49,284 bases of DNA from Pseudomonadota bacterium (GCA_021808985.1 JAKBAQ010000001.1:1-49284); one strand, 5' to 3'; positions 1 to 8,238 are shown, counted from the stretch's first letter. Translations and numbers: made by a program. The notes: generated by a model not told the origin, from the letters alone.

Positions 1-133
1 GCGCCACCAGTTTCATCATCAAGGCCGGCATATGCACCCCTGGGAACATCACATGGATGAACACAGCCATCCCCAGGCCGCCCAGCAGCGCAAACACCAC
101 CAACCATGCCAGACCGGCCAGAAAACGCCTCAT
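1..133 (-). CDS. Small membrane protein, C-terminus beyond window (partial)
   Basis: Reading leftward from the ATG at 133, 44 codons are open to the window edge, so the C-terminus is missing. The visible protein starts MRRFLAGLAW and has one strongly hydrophobic segment at about residues 5-30 after two arginines, which fits an N-in membrane anchor. The start overlaps the gluQ stop as ATGA, so the two are probably co-transcribed with gluQ upstream. I do not recognise a family from this fragment. Confidence 0.6.
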   Translation of the reverse strand, partial: MRRFLAGLAWLVVFALLGGLGMAVFIHVMFPGVHMPALMMKLVA

Positions 134-951
134 GCCGCGCCGCCTTCCTCAAATTGCCGCAATATCGCGCGCGGCTGAACCCCCGCCGCCCGCATGGCGC
201 GCAGCGTAGCGGCAAAATCGCGCTTGGCCAGCCGCCTGCCTTGCGCATCGCGCAGCAGACGGTGGTGCGCATAAACCGGCGTCGGCAGCCCCAGCAGCCT
301 TTGCAGCAGCACATGCACATGCGTCGCCTCAAACAAATCCTCACCCCTTATCACATGGCTGATCCCCTGCAGCGCATCGTCATGCACCACGCAGAGATGA
401 TAACTGCTCGGCGTATCCTTGCGCGCCAGCACCACATCGCCAAAGGGCAGGGGCCTGGCCTCGATCCAGCCCTTGCCCTCCTCGAAAAACCGCAGCGCGC
501 CCGCCTGGCGTAGCGCCGCCGCCATATCCAGCCGCAACGCATAAGCCGCCCCGGCGTTCATCCTCTCCTCCCGCGCGGCCCCGCTCAAATGCCGGCAGGT
601 GCCTGGATACACCGCCTCCGCCCCATGCGGCGCGGCCTGCGCGCGGGCAATCTCCGCGCGGGTGCAGAAACACGGATAGAGCAGCCCCCGCCCGCGCAAA
701 ACCTCAAGCGCCGCCTGAAATTCCGGCAAATGGGCTGACTGCGTGCGAATCTCGCCATCCCACGCCAGCCCCAGCCAGCGCAGATCCTCCACAATGCCGG
801 CGGCAAATTCCGCCCGGCAGCGCGTGGCGTCGATATCCTCAAGCCGCAGCCGAAAAACATCCGCCCGCCGCCAGGCGCTCCATGCCGAGAATGCGTGGCC
901 AAGATGCAGATATCCGGTCGGGCTCGGCGCGAAACGCGTGACGATATTCAT
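130..951 (-). CDS. gluQ: Glutamyl-Q tRNA(Asp) synthetase
   Basis: This is a truncated paralogue of glutamyl-tRNA synthetase. Family members activate glutamate and attach it to the queuosine base at the wobble position of tRNA-Asp. At 273 residues it has the catalytic Rossmann domain and no anticodon-binding domain, the normal length for GluQ. RFAPSPTG (6-13) and the HIGH-type LHLGH (15-19) open the protein. LEDID lies at 37-41. Zinc ligands appear as C94, C96, Y115 and C119. The KMSKS-like motif is RLAKRD (240-245). Its stop overlaps the start of the small membrane protein by four bases. The 182 bases upstream, shared with the divergent HNH gene, must hold promoters for both, but I see no confident motif. 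Confidence 0.95.
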   Translation of the reverse strand: MNIVTRFAPSPTGYLHLGHAFSAWSAWRRADVFRLRLEDIDATRCRAEFAAGIVEDLRWLGLAWDGEIRTQSAHLPEFQAALEVLRGRGLLYPCFCTRAEIARAQAAPHGAEAVYPGTCRHLSGAAREERMNAGAAYALRLDMAAALRQAGALRFFEEGKGWIEARPLPFGDVVLARKDTPSSYHLCVVHDDALQGISHVIRGEDLFEATHVHVLLQRLLGLPTPVYAHHRLLRDAQGRRLAKRDFAATLRAMRAAGVQPRAILRQFEEGGAA

Positions 952-1133
952 GGCTCCGCTGATATAAGCATGGCGGCTCCGGCGTGTGACAAGTGGTTTA
1001 CAAACGTTTTCCTGTCTTGCGGCTGCCCGCCGCTTTTGTCATAAATCCCCTATGACTCGTACTAACCACCATATTTGGCTGGGGTTCGCGGTTTCTCCCC
1101 AAAATCTGGTCCCCTTCTGGGACAGGTTCAGTA

Positions 1134-1694
1134 ATGCCTGACGGCGGGTCAAATTTTCCCGCTCTCGTCTTGAACGCGGATTTCCGTCCGCTATCCTATT
1201 TTCCGTTGTCGACCTGGAACTGGCAGGATGCCGTGCGCGCGGTCTTCCTTGATCGTGTTTCCGTCCTCTCCGAATATGAAAAAGAGGTCCACAGCCCCAG
1301 CTTCACCATGCGCCTGCCCAGCGTCATCGCGCTGCGAGACTTCATCCCCTCCGCGCGCACCCCGGCCTTCACCCGCTTCAACGTGTTCCTGCGTGACGTC
1401 TTCACCTGCCAGTATTGCGGCCATAAACGCGGCGCCCCGGAGCTCACCTTCGACCATGTAATCCCCCGCGCCCATGGCGGACGCACGAGCTGGGAGAACG
1501 TCGTCACCGCCTGCGGCCCGTGCAACCTGCGCAAGGGCAGCAAATTGCCGCGTGAATGCAACATGATCCCGCATCAGGAACCCCGCCGCCCCACCAGCTG
1601 GGAACTGCAGGACCGGGGCAGGGGCTTCCCGCCCAATTTCCTGCACCAGAGCTGGCGCGATTTCCTTTATTGGGACTCCGAGCTGGAAAATTAA
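1134..1694 (+). CDS. HNH endonuclease family protein
   Basis: A 186-residue protein with a C-terminal HNH (beta-beta-alpha metal) nuclease domain. It shows a CxxC pair at C92/C95, the catalytic DH at D107-H108 followed by IPRAHGG, N122, and a second CxxC at C127/C130 followed by N131. The four cysteines would hold a structural zinc. The N-terminal 80 residues (LNADFRPLSYFPLSTWNW) match the widespread single-copy alphaproteobacterial HNH protein that is not tied to a restriction or toxin locus. No partner methylase, toxin or immunity gene is adjacent. Its cellular role is not established; DNA repair or processing is possible but inferred. Confidence 0.85.
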   Translation: MPDGGSNFPALVLNADFRPLSYFPLSTWNWQDAVRAVFLDRVSVLSEYEKEVHSPSFTMRLPSVIALRDFIPSARTPAFTRFNVFLRDVFTCQYCGHKRGAPELTFDHVIPRAHGGRTSWENVVTACGPCNLRKGSKLPRECNMIPHQEPRRPTSWELQDRGRGFPPNFLHQSWRDFLYWDSELEN

Positions 1695-1787
1695 CTAGCC
1701 TCTCCGCCCTTGCCCTCACGCCATTTTCGTTGGATCAACCATGCAAGGCCCCGTCAGGGCTGATGACCGATTCTGAACAGAGGTTGC

Positions 1788-2222
1788 ATGTCGATCGTAA
1801 TCGAACCAGCGGTGCTGGAAGACGCCCTGGCCGGCGGAGTGCTCATCGGCATCGCCACTGCCGGGCTGCTGCTGGTAAATGGCCGAATCGCGGGCATCAG
1901 CGGCATCATGGCCGGCGCCACCGGGGGGCAGTCCAGGCTTTGGCAATGGGCGTTCCTGCTCGGGCTGGTGGCGGCGGGCATCGCCGCCGCGCCGCTGGGC
2001 TACGCATTGCCCGCCGCCCTTAGCCGGCAGCCGCTTTCCGTGCTGGCGCTGGCGGGCCTGCTGGTCGGCTTCGGCACCCGCCTTGGCAATGGCTGCACCA
2101 GCGGCCACGGGGTTTGCGGCATCGCCCAGCTCAACCCGCGCTCCATGCTGGCCACGGGCATCTTCATGCTCGTCGCCGGGCTCACCGTGTTCGTCACCCG
2201 CCACCTGCTGGGCCACGGCTGA
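1788..2222 (+). CDS. YeeE/YedE family transporter, N-terminal half
   Basis: A 144-residue, largely hydrophobic protein with about four membrane segments. It carries the YeeE/YedE signature GFGTRLGNGCTSGHGVCG around residues 94-111, with C103 and C110 as the conserved cysteines. The family moves small sulfur species such as thiosulfate through a path lined by cysteines. Here the transporter is split into two half-size genes; this is the first. An AGAGG ribosome-binding site sits four bases before the ATG. The stop codon overlaps the start of the second half (TGATG), which suggests translational coupling and a two-subunit channel. Confidence 0.85.
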   Translation: MSIVIEPAVLEDALAGGVLIGIATAGLLLVNGRIAGISGIMAGATGGQSRLWQWAFLLGLVAAGIAAAPLGYALPAALSRQPLSVLALAGLLVGFGTRLGNGCTSGHGVCGIAQLNPRSMLATGIFMLVAGLTVFVTRHLLGHG

Positions 2223-2644
2223 TGCGCCTCACGCACATCGTTTCCGCCTTCGCCTTCGGCCTCATCCTCGGCGCCGGGCTGGTCCTCTCCGGCATGGCCG
2301 ACCCCGGCCGCGTCAAGGCCTTTCTGGATATCACCGGCGCCTGGAATCCCTCCCTGGCCCTGGTCATGGGCGGCGCCATCGCGGTTGCCGCGCCCGCCTT
2401 CGCCCTGGCCCGGCGCCGCAACATCGCGCCGCGCGGCTGCGGCATCGCTGATGACAAGCAAGCCACCCCCAGGCTCATCCTCGGCGCGGCATTGTTCGGC
2501 CTTGGCTGGGGTCTTTCCGGCATCTGCCCCGGCCCCGGCCTGGTCCTGCTCGGCTATGGCGCCCGCCGCGCGCTCATCTTCGCCGCCACCATGGTCATCG
2601 GCGCCCGCCTCGCCGCGCTGTTCACCCCGCCTGACGACCCCTGA
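2222..2644 (+). CDS. YeeE/YedE family transporter, C-terminal half (DUF6691 type)
   Basis: A 140-residue membrane protein that follows the first YeeE half with a one-base overlap. It has the paired family motifs: LSGMADPGRVKAFLDI near residues 22-37 and GLSGICPGPGLV near residues 97-108, with C102 the conserved cysteine. Four membrane segments are visible. An upstream in-frame extension exists but overlaps the first half in another frame and is not protein-like, so 2222 is the start. The pair is probably a sulfur-compound importer in the inner membrane; the substrate cannot be read from sequence. Confidence 0.85.
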   Translation: MRLTHIVSAFAFGLILGAGLVLSGMADPGRVKAFLDITGAWNPSLALVMGGAIAVAAPAFALARRRNIAPRGCGIADDKQATPRLILGAALFGLGWGLSGICPGPGLVLLGYGARRALIFAATMVIGARLAALFTPPDDP

Positions 2645-2715
2645 ACAACTTGTAATCAGCCGGTGACAATGGCACTGCTGCATGACCAGACCCCCAGCCC
2701 CCAGGAAGCAGCATC

Positions 2716-3603
2716 ATGAATGAGGTCAAAATCGGCAACCGCGCGGTCGGCGGCAGAAATCCCTGCTATGTCATCGCCGAAATCGGCATCAACCATAATG
2801 GCGACCTCGACATCGCCAAACAGCTGATCGACGTCGCCGTCACCGCCGGCTGCGATGCCGTCAAATTCCAGAAACGCACCGTCGATGTCGTCTACACCCC
2901 CGAGGAACTCGCCCGCCCGCGTGAAAACCCCTTCGGCCCCACCAATGGCGACCTCAAGCGCGGCCTGGAATTCGGCCATGCCGAATATCATGAGATCGAC
3001 GCCTACTGCGCCAAGAAGAACATCGCCTGGTTCGCCTCCTGCTGGGACGAAGCCTCGGTCGACTTCATCGATCATTTCGACCCCCCGGCCTATAAAATCG
3101 CCTCCGCCAGCCTTACCGACGATGACCTGCTGCGCCACACCCGCGCCAAGGGCAAGGCCATCATCCTCTCCACCGGCATGAGCAGCCTGGAGCAGATCGA
3201 CCATGCGGTGCAGGTCCTGGGCAAGAAGGATCTCATCATCCTGCACTCCAGCAGCACCTACCCGGCGCATTACGAGGAGCTGAACCTGCGCGTCATCCCC
3301 GTGCTGGCGCAGCAATTCGCCGTCCCGGTCGGCTATTCCGGGCATGAGACCGGCATTCCCTCCTCCGTCGCCGCCGCCGCCATCGGCGCCTGCGTGGTGG
3401 AGCGTCACCTCACGCTGGACCGCGCCATGTGGGGCAGCGACCATGCCGCCTCCCTGGAGCCCAACGGCATCACCCGCCTGGTGCGAGACATCCGCCTGGT
3501 CGAAACCGCGCTGGGCGATGGCGTCAAGCGCGTTCTGGACCGTGAGAAGCCGGTCATCGAAAAGCTCCGCCGCGTCCACGGCCCGCGCATCCAAGGCGCC
3601 TGA
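2716..3603 (+). CDS. neuB: NeuB-family sialic/nonulosonic acid synthase lacking a SAF domain
   Basis: A TIM-barrel synthase that condenses phosphoenolpyruvate with a hexosamine or hexose (phosphate) to give a nine-carbon ulosonic acid. Family motifs present are AEIGINHNGD (21-30), KFQKRT (50-55), YKIASAS (126-132), STGMSS (152-157), HSSSTYPA (177-184) and GYSGHE (206-211), then ERHLTLDR and GSDHAASLEP. It has 295 residues; typical NeuB has about 340-350 because of a C-terminal SAF (antifreeze-like) domain, absent here since the protein ends soon after the barrel. An AGGA ribosome-binding site precedes the ATG. A KdsC-like phosphatase begins two bases after the stop, which suggests that the product is a 9-phosphate. 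N-acetylneuraminate, KDN and other ulosonates remain possible. Confidence 0.85.
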   Translation: MNEVKIGNRAVGGRNPCYVIAEIGINHNGDLDIAKQLIDVAVTAGCDAVKFQKRTVDVVYTPEELARPRENPFGPTNGDLKRGLEFGHAEYHEIDAYCAKKNIAWFASCWDEASVDFIDHFDPPAYKIASASLTDDDLLRHTRAKGKAIILSTGMSSLEQIDHAVQVLGKKDLIILHSSSTYPAHYEELNLRVIPVLAQQFAVPVGYSGHETGIPSSVAAAAIGACVVERHLTLDRAMWGSDHAASLEPNGITRLVRDIRLVETALGDGVKRVLDREKPVIEKLRRVHGPRIQGA

Positions 3604-3605
3604 CC

Positions 3606-4085
3606 ATGCCCCTGGTGGACGCCGTGGCGCTGGACGTTGACGGCGTCCTCACCGATGGCGGCTTCTGGTGGGGGCCAAACGGCGAGGAGTGGAAGCGCTT
3701 CCACTTCGCCGATGTCATGGGCATTTCGCGCGCCCGCCAGGCCGGTCTGGTCTTCGCCCTCATCTCCGGCGAGGCCAGCCCCCTGGTAGAGCGTTTCGCC
3801 GCCAAAATGCACATCACCCAGGTCTTCAAGGGCATCAAGGACAAAGGCGCCGCCCTGCGCGAATTCTCGGCCAACACCGGCATCCCGCTCCCGCGCATCT
3901 GCTTCATGGGCGATGACGTGAACGACCTTCCAGCCCTCGCCCTCGCCGGGCTCAGCGCCGCCCCCGCCAACGCCCAGCCACCCGTGCTCGCCGCCGCCGC
4001 CCTGCGCCTCACCCGCACCGGCGGCAACGGCGCCGTGCGCGAGCTGATAGAGCATATCCTGCAAAATCCGGAGCCCGCGGCATGA
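3606..4085 (+). CDS. KdsC-like HAD phosphatase (ulosonate-phosphate phosphatase)
   Basis: A 159-residue capless (C0) HAD phosphatase. Motif I is DVDGVLTDG (10-18; nucleophile D10, acid D12). Motif II is S54 in ISGE. The lysine of motif III lies near K78-K80. Motif IV is GDDVND (102-107). GGNGAVRE (139-146) is the tail typical of KdsC. KdsC removes phosphate from KDO-8-phosphate, but close relatives act on KDN-9-phosphate or N-acetylneuraminate-9-phosphate. Its position directly behind a NeuB gene, with no KdsA or KdsD nearby, favours a nine-carbon substrate; this is inference. The stop overlaps the next start (ATGA). Confidence 0.8.
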   Translation: MPLVDAVALDVDGVLTDGGFWWGPNGEEWKRFHFADVMGISRARQAGLVFALISGEASPLVERFAAKMHITQVFKGIKDKGAALREFSANTGIPLPRICFMGDDVNDLPALALAGLSAAPANAQPPVLAAAALRLTRTGGNGAVRELIEHILQNPEPAA

Positions 4086-5026
4086 CCCCGCCGTCAGACA
4101 AGCTCATCTGCGCCGTCCTCCCCTGCTACAACGAATCCGGCAACATCCTGCCCCTTTATGAGCGCCTCACCGCCGCCTTCGCCACCATCCCCGACCAGCG
4201 CTACACCCTCCTCTTCATTGACAACGCCTCCACTGACTCCACGGTCGCCGAAATCAAACAGCTCGCGGCCCAGGATCAGCGCGTGCAGCTCATCGTCAAT
4301 GCCCGCAATTTCGGCGTGCTGCGCTCCGGCCTGCACGGTTTCCTCTCCGCCCCCGGTGACGCGCTGATCACCATGGTGACCGACCTGCAAGACCCGCCGG
4401 AGATGATCCCAACCTTCATCCGCCACTGGCGCGAGGGCTTCAAGGTCGTCATCGGCATCAAGCCGGAAAGCCACGAAAACCCGCTAATGTTCCTCGTCCG
4501 CCGTGCATATTACCGGCTGGTCGGCCGCCTCTCCGAAGTCCCGCTCATCGAAAACTTCACCGGCTTTGGCCTCTATGACCGCGAAGTGGTCGAGCAGGTC
4601 CGCGCCACCGGCGACCGCTACCCCTATTTCCGCGGCCTCATCGCCGACCTCGGCTACCCCCGCGCCGAAATCCCCTTCGTCCAGCCAAGGCGCGAGCGCG
4701 GCATCACCAAAAACAATTTCTACTCCCTCTACGACCTGGCGATGCTCGGCATCACCAGCCACTCCAAGGTGCCGCTGCGCCTGGCCACCATGGCCGGCTT
4801 CTGCCTCTCCGGCGTCAGCCTTCTGGTCGCCCTGGCCTACCTGGTGGCCAAACTCCTCTTCTGGAACCACTTCCCCGCCAACACCGCCCCCATCCTCATC
4901 GCCCTCTTCTTCTTCGCCTCGGTGCAACTGTTCTTCATCGGCATTCTAGGCGAATATATCGGCGTTATTCTTACTCATGTTACCAAAAGACCATTGGTGA
5001 TCGAGCAGGAGCGATTAAATTTATGA
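4082..5026 (+). CDS. Family 2 glycosyltransferase, DPM1/GtrB/ArnC type with two membrane helices
   Basis: A 314-residue GT-A enzyme of the polyprenyl-phosphate glycosyltransferase group. PCYNES (14-19) and FIDNASTDST (45-54) bind nucleotide-sugar. TDLQDPPEMI (100-109) holds the metal-binding and catalytic aspartates. RERGITK (204-210) matches the family's basic motif. Two membrane helices follow at about 233-258 and 268-293, the GtrB/ArnC layout. Such enzymes put a sugar on undecaprenyl phosphate on the cytoplasmic face for flipping. It overlaps the phosphatase gene by four bases and is followed ten bases later by the SDR gene, so it belongs to the same cassette. The transferred sugar is unknown. 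Confidence 0.85.
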   Translation: MTPPSDKLICAVLPCYNESGNILPLYERLTAAFATIPDQRYTLLFIDNASTDSTVAEIKQLAAQDQRVQLIVNARNFGVLRSGLHGFLSAPGDALITMVTDLQDPPEMIPTFIRHWREGFKVVIGIKPESHENPLMFLVRRAYYRLVGRLSEVPLIENFTGFGLYDREVVEQVRATGDRYPYFRGLIADLGYPRAEIPFVQPRRERGITKNNFYSLYDLAMLGITSHSKVPLRLATMAGFCLSGVSLLVALAYLVAKLLFWNHFPANTAPILIALFFFASVQLFFIGILGEYIGVILTHVTKRPLVIEQERLNL

Positions 5027-5036
5027 ATAAAAAACA

Positions 5037-5852
5037 ATGAAAAACACATTTAAACCCAAAGTCGCTCTCATAACAGGCGGCGGCTCGGGCATCGGCGCCG
5101 CCATGGCCAGGGAGCTTGCCTCACGGGGAACTTTTGTGGTCGTGGCGGATATAAATTTTGCCAATGCTTCAGCCATTAGCTCTGAAATTGGAGAACGGGC
5201 CGAGGCGGCTGAAATTGATGTCTCGGACCAGAATGCGGTTAAATCATTAATCGCCGGCATAAAAAATCGCCTTGGGAGCCTGGACTGTCTCGTTAATTGT
5301 GCAGGCATCACATCTTACGGTGAGGCGCTTCATTCATCTTTGGATGAATGGGAAAAGATATTATCCGTGAACCTGATGGGCACGATCATTCCCAGCATGG
5401 CCGCTTATGAGATTATGGCCAAGCAACGGAGTGGAACCATTATCAATATGGGCTCCATGGCGACCTTCCTGGTCGATCCTCTTTTCGCTCCATACATAAC
5501 GAGCAAATTTGGCGTTGTTGGCTTTTCACGCACGTTGGCAACCGAAGCCAAGGCCTATGGGGTTCATGTATGTGTCGTTTGCCCGGGTAATATCCAGTCG
5601 GCTTTAGCAGCGCAGAGATATGCTCCGTCCCGGTTTACGCCCATAATGCAGCCGCTTGATGCTGTTCAGAAAATTCTTAAGGCTGTTTCGCAAAAACGCC
5701 GGATTATTGTGTTTCCAACTCATGCCAGAATATTCTGGTGGCTTGATCGTCTCGATCCAAATTTTTTAAATCCGCTCAGGCAAGAAATTTTTCGTCGTGC
5801 GCAACGTAGAAATGCCTTTCATAATCAGTTGGAAAGTCAGAGCGAGACTTGA
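5037..5852 (+). CDS. Short-chain dehydrogenase/reductase
   Basis: A classical SDR of 271 residues. The NAD(P) motif is TGGGSGIG (13-20), NCAG lies at 87-90, and the catalytic residues are S140, Y153 and K157 (YITSK). The acidic D38 in VVADIN suggests NAD preference. The C-terminal 80 residues (FPTHARIFWWLDRLDP) are longer and more basic than in many SDRs and may touch the membrane. Base composition drops sharply: two 60-base stretches counted inside it are 47-48 percent GC, against 67 percent for one in the preceding glycosyltransferase. It therefore looks acquired separately. No good ribosome-binding site precedes the ATG. Substrate unknown; reduction or epimerisation of a sugar is plausible from context. 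Confidence 0.8.
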   Translation: MKNTFKPKVALITGGGSGIGAAMARELASRGTFVVVADINFANASAISSEIGERAEAAEIDVSDQNAVKSLIAGIKNRLGSLDCLVNCAGITSYGEALHSSLDEWEKILSVNLMGTIIPSMAAYEIMAKQRSGTIINMGSMATFLVDPLFAPYITSKFGVVGFSRTLATEAKAYGVHVCVVCPGNIQSALAAQRYAPSRFTPIMQPLDAVQKILKAVSQKRRIIVFPTHARIFWWLDRLDPNFLNPLRQEIFRRAQRRNAFHNQLESQSET

Positions 5853-6010
5853 TCGTTTTGGCGTAAATGAACGACTCTATGCCACCATTGTGCTTCCGTG
5901 TGCCGCGGATGCTCGCCGTCTTTCAACCAGATAAAATGACGCGTCACTCATGCCGTATCCCCACCACCAACCCGCTCCAGCCTCCACTTTTTAGTATGAA
6001 TCGAAAATTC

Positions 6011-7192
6011 TCAAACCTTTTCCTCAACCATCTCTGCCCCGCCAGCCGCCTGAAACTTCGTATTCCCGGCAAGAATTTTCAACAGCTTCCTGCGCACGGG
6101 AAACTCAAAAAACCGGTGCACCAATATTGAAACACCAACGCACACCAAAATGAACATCACGCTGAGTGAAACCTCCAGCGGCAATGATGTATAAAATTGA
6201 TGCCTGAGCGGCAGCACAATAAAAATCAAAAAAAGCCCCAGCAGCATCGCATGCGTCATGTAGAGCGCGAATGAAGCCTCACCCAACTGCACGAAACCCC
6301 TCCGGTACAGAAAGGATTTTCCCCGGTCGATCTCATTTCCGGCGGTGGCGACAATCAATAAAAAAGCTCCAGGAATGAACATCAAATTCATCAGGGCGCC
6401 ACTGCGCGAGGGCTCCGGCACGGCAATGCAATATAATAAAACCGGCAACATCATCGCCGCCAGCGCGGATATCGTCGAGCGAAACCGGAAGCCTGCCTTC
6501 ACCCATTGCGCGCCAATCGCGCCAAGAACAAATTCATAGCTGCGCGGCAGCGGATTATAGATATAAAAATCAAGCGCCGCATGCCAGTTTCGTGAATCGG
6601 CAAGCAATACGAACCCGCTCAGCCCCAGCCAGAGCGCGGCGACACTCAAAAAATATTTTCCCCGGCCAATGCCCGCAAAAGCGGGAAAGCAGAAAGGCGC
6701 CATGATATAAAAGAAAAACTCGCATGATAACGTCCAGGAAACACCATTCCATGCCTGCCGTATGTCCGGATGTCCCGGAATCCAGCTGTGAATGAGCAGA
6801 AAATTCGCAATGGTCCCCGGAGCGGTCCCCACATATCCGCCAAGCGCCTTGCCGGTTTGCAGAAAAAACAAAAGTGAGAGCACCAGGCACACGAAGTGCA
6901 GCGGATAAATGCGGGTCAGCCGCCGCAGAACATAGGCGGCCGGGCCGATCCCCTGGTCGAATGACCACATCAGCACAAAGCCTGATAAAATGAAAAAGAA
7001 AGAAACCCCAAGCCAGCCGGTCTGGCTGATCAGCTCAACAACCCCCAGATTCCCGCTAACAGCTGCCAGATGCGTCACAACGACGAACAATGCGGCAAAA
7101 AATCGCAGCGATGTAAGCGCGTCAAGATTTTTCACCCTGCCGCGAGGCGCCATATCGCCTTGATGCAACGCATTTGAGGCGCCTGTTCCCAC
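6011..7192 (-). CDS. Acyltransferase 3 family membrane protein (OafA/ExoZ-like)
   Basis: A 393-residue integral membrane protein with about ten hydrophobic helices and the family N-terminal motif NLDALTSLRFFAAL ending in VVTHLA (R30, H41). Family members acetylate or otherwise acylate surface sugars such as O-antigen, exopolysaccharide or Nod factors. I chose the GTG at 7192 because an AGAGGGGG tract lies five bases before it. The ATG at 7153, just before the conserved core, is the alternative. A counted stretch is about 53 percent GC, lower than the flanking genes. It faces the SDR convergently across 158 bases in which I see no feature. Confidence 0.85.
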   Translation of the reverse strand: MGTGASNALHQGDMAPRGRVKNLDALTSLRFFAALFVVVTHLAAVSGNLGVVELISQTGWLGVSFFFILSGFVLMWSFDQGIGPAAYVLRRLTRIYPLHFVCLVLSLLFFLQTGKALGGYVGTAPGTIANFLLIHSWIPGHPDIRQAWNGVSWTLSCEFFFYIMAPFCFPAFAGIGRGKYFLSVAALWLGLSGFVLLADSRNWHAALDFYIYNPLPRSYEFVLGAIGAQWVKAGFRFRSTISALAAMMLPVLLYCIAVPEPSRSGALMNLMFIPGAFLLIVATAGNEIDRGKSFLYRRGFVQLGEASFALYMTHAMLLGLFLIFIVLPLRHQFYTSLPLEVSLSVMFILVCVGVSILVHRFFEFPVRRKLLKILAGNTKFQAAGGAEMVEEKV

Positions 7193-7208
7193 ACCATCCC
7201 CCTCTCAC

Positions 7209-7224
7209 GCCCCCGCAAGGGGGC
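7209..7224. terminator. Perfect GC hairpin between two minus-strand genes
   Basis: A six-base stem of GCCCCC and GGGGGC encloses a GCAA tetraloop. It lies between the stop of the epimerase gene and the start of the acyltransferase gene, both on the minus strand. There is no T tract, so it could be a weak or Rho-assisted terminator, an mRNA-stabilising hairpin, or a copy of a dispersed short repeat. The acyltransferase ribosome-binding site starts immediately after it. Confidence 0.4.
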
Positions 7225-7244
7225 ATATCCAAACCGGTAAAACG

Positions 7245-8174
7245 TTATGTCACTGATGCCAGATACCCCGCCGTGTCGGCAATCTGCTCATCCAGCCCGC
7301 GCAGGCCCACCCCCGCCAGCGCCGCCGCCCGCCTGTATCCCGCCCCATCTCCCAGATAATAATCCGCCGCCCCCTCGCGCCATTCCGGCCGCGCGATCTG
7401 CCTCTCCCCCGCGCCCATCACCCGCGCCACCCGCGCCGCCAGCGCGCCAATTTCCACCTCTTCCTCGCCCGCGGTATCAAACCCTTCCAGCGTCATCCCC
7501 TGCAGCAGCCCCGCCAGCCCGATGCTCAGCACATCACCCACATGCGCGTATGAGCGCCAAACCGGATGCGCCGCCCGCAACCGCACCGGCCCGCCTCCCG
7601 CCACATCGGCGATCATGCAGGCCAGCGCATAATGGCTCACATTGTTTATGAACGGCCCCGCCAGGTTGAAAATCCGCGGCACCACCGCCGGAAACCCCAG
7701 CCGCTTCGCCAGCCCGCCAAAAACCGCCTCATCCTCCAGCTTCAGCGCGCCATAAATATCCCGCTGCGCCCTGTACGCCGCCCCCGAGGACGGAATAAAA
7801 ACCCCGGCAGCCCCGTTGCGCTCAATAAATTCCCGCATGGTCCGCGTAATCAGCCGGTTCACGGTCACATAATCCGCCTGCTGCGCAAACCCGCGCGTCA
7901 GGAAGGCAAAATGCAAAACCAGCCCTGGCGGCGCCTGCTCATGCCCCAGTTCGGCGAATCCGCGCGCCCGCACCACAAGCCCCGATCGCAGCCGCACCTC
8001 GCGCGCCTGGGCCGCGAACACGCTCACCCGCCGGCTGAAATCCTCGCCAAGCGCCCCCTCCAGCATTTCCAGCGCCGCCTGGCCTAGCCACCCGCCCGTG
8101 CCCGTCACCACCACCGGCACCTCGCGCCGCCGCAACTCCCTTGCCAGCGCGGCGGAGAATCCAAGCCGTTTCAT
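7245..8174 (-). CDS. NAD-dependent epimerase/dehydratase family protein
   Basis: An extended-SDR Rossmann protein of 309 residues, starting MKRLGFSAAL. The dinucleotide motif TGTGGWLG lies at about residues 24-31. A serine pair (PSSGA) and the YxxxK pair (YGALK) follow in the middle, with RIFNLAGPFI after them, as in sugar-nucleotide epimerases and dehydratases. The open frame runs further upstream but that extension has no protein character and invades the divergent flippase gene, so the ATG at 8174 is the start. It sits divergently from a Wzx-like flippase with 64 bases between them, which points to a role in making a surface-sugar precursor. Exact reaction not determined. Confidence 0.75.
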   Translation of the reverse strand: MKRLGFSAALARELRRREVPVVVTGTGGWLGQAALEMLEGALGEDFSRRVSVFAAQAREVRLRSGLVVRARGFAELGHEQAPPGLVLHFAFLTRGFAQQADYVTVNRLITRTMREFIERNGAAGVFIPSSGAAYRAQRDIYGALKLEDEAVFGGLAKRLGFPAVVPRIFNLAGPFINNVSHYALACMIADVAGGGPVRLRAAHPVWRSYAHVGDVLSIGLAGLLQGMTLEGFDTAGEEEVEIGALAARVARVMGAGERQIARPEWREGAADYYLGDGAGYRRAAALAGVGLRGLDEQIADTAGYLASVT

Positions 8175-8238
8175 AAGGCGCAGTTGGCGCGGCGCGGCCG
8201 CTCGGTCATTATGCATGCCATGCCTCAAGAGACCACTC

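Noticed and set aside
1134..1694. HNH gene as part of a restriction, defence or toxin module
   Set aside because: No methylase, helicase, immunity or other defence gene is adjacent, and the protein resembles a stand-alone, widely conserved alphaproteobacterial HNH protein.
3606..4085. Assignment as the housekeeping KDO-8-phosphate phosphatase KdsC
   Set aside because: The motifs allow it, but the tight linkage to a NeuB gene and absence of kdsA/kdsD make a nine-carbon substrate more likely; the symbol was left blank.
5867..6130. An 87-codon plus-strand frame after the SDR gene
   Set aside because: Its second half is antisense to the acyltransferase C-terminus, it has no ribosome-binding site, and the sequence has no domain-like pattern.
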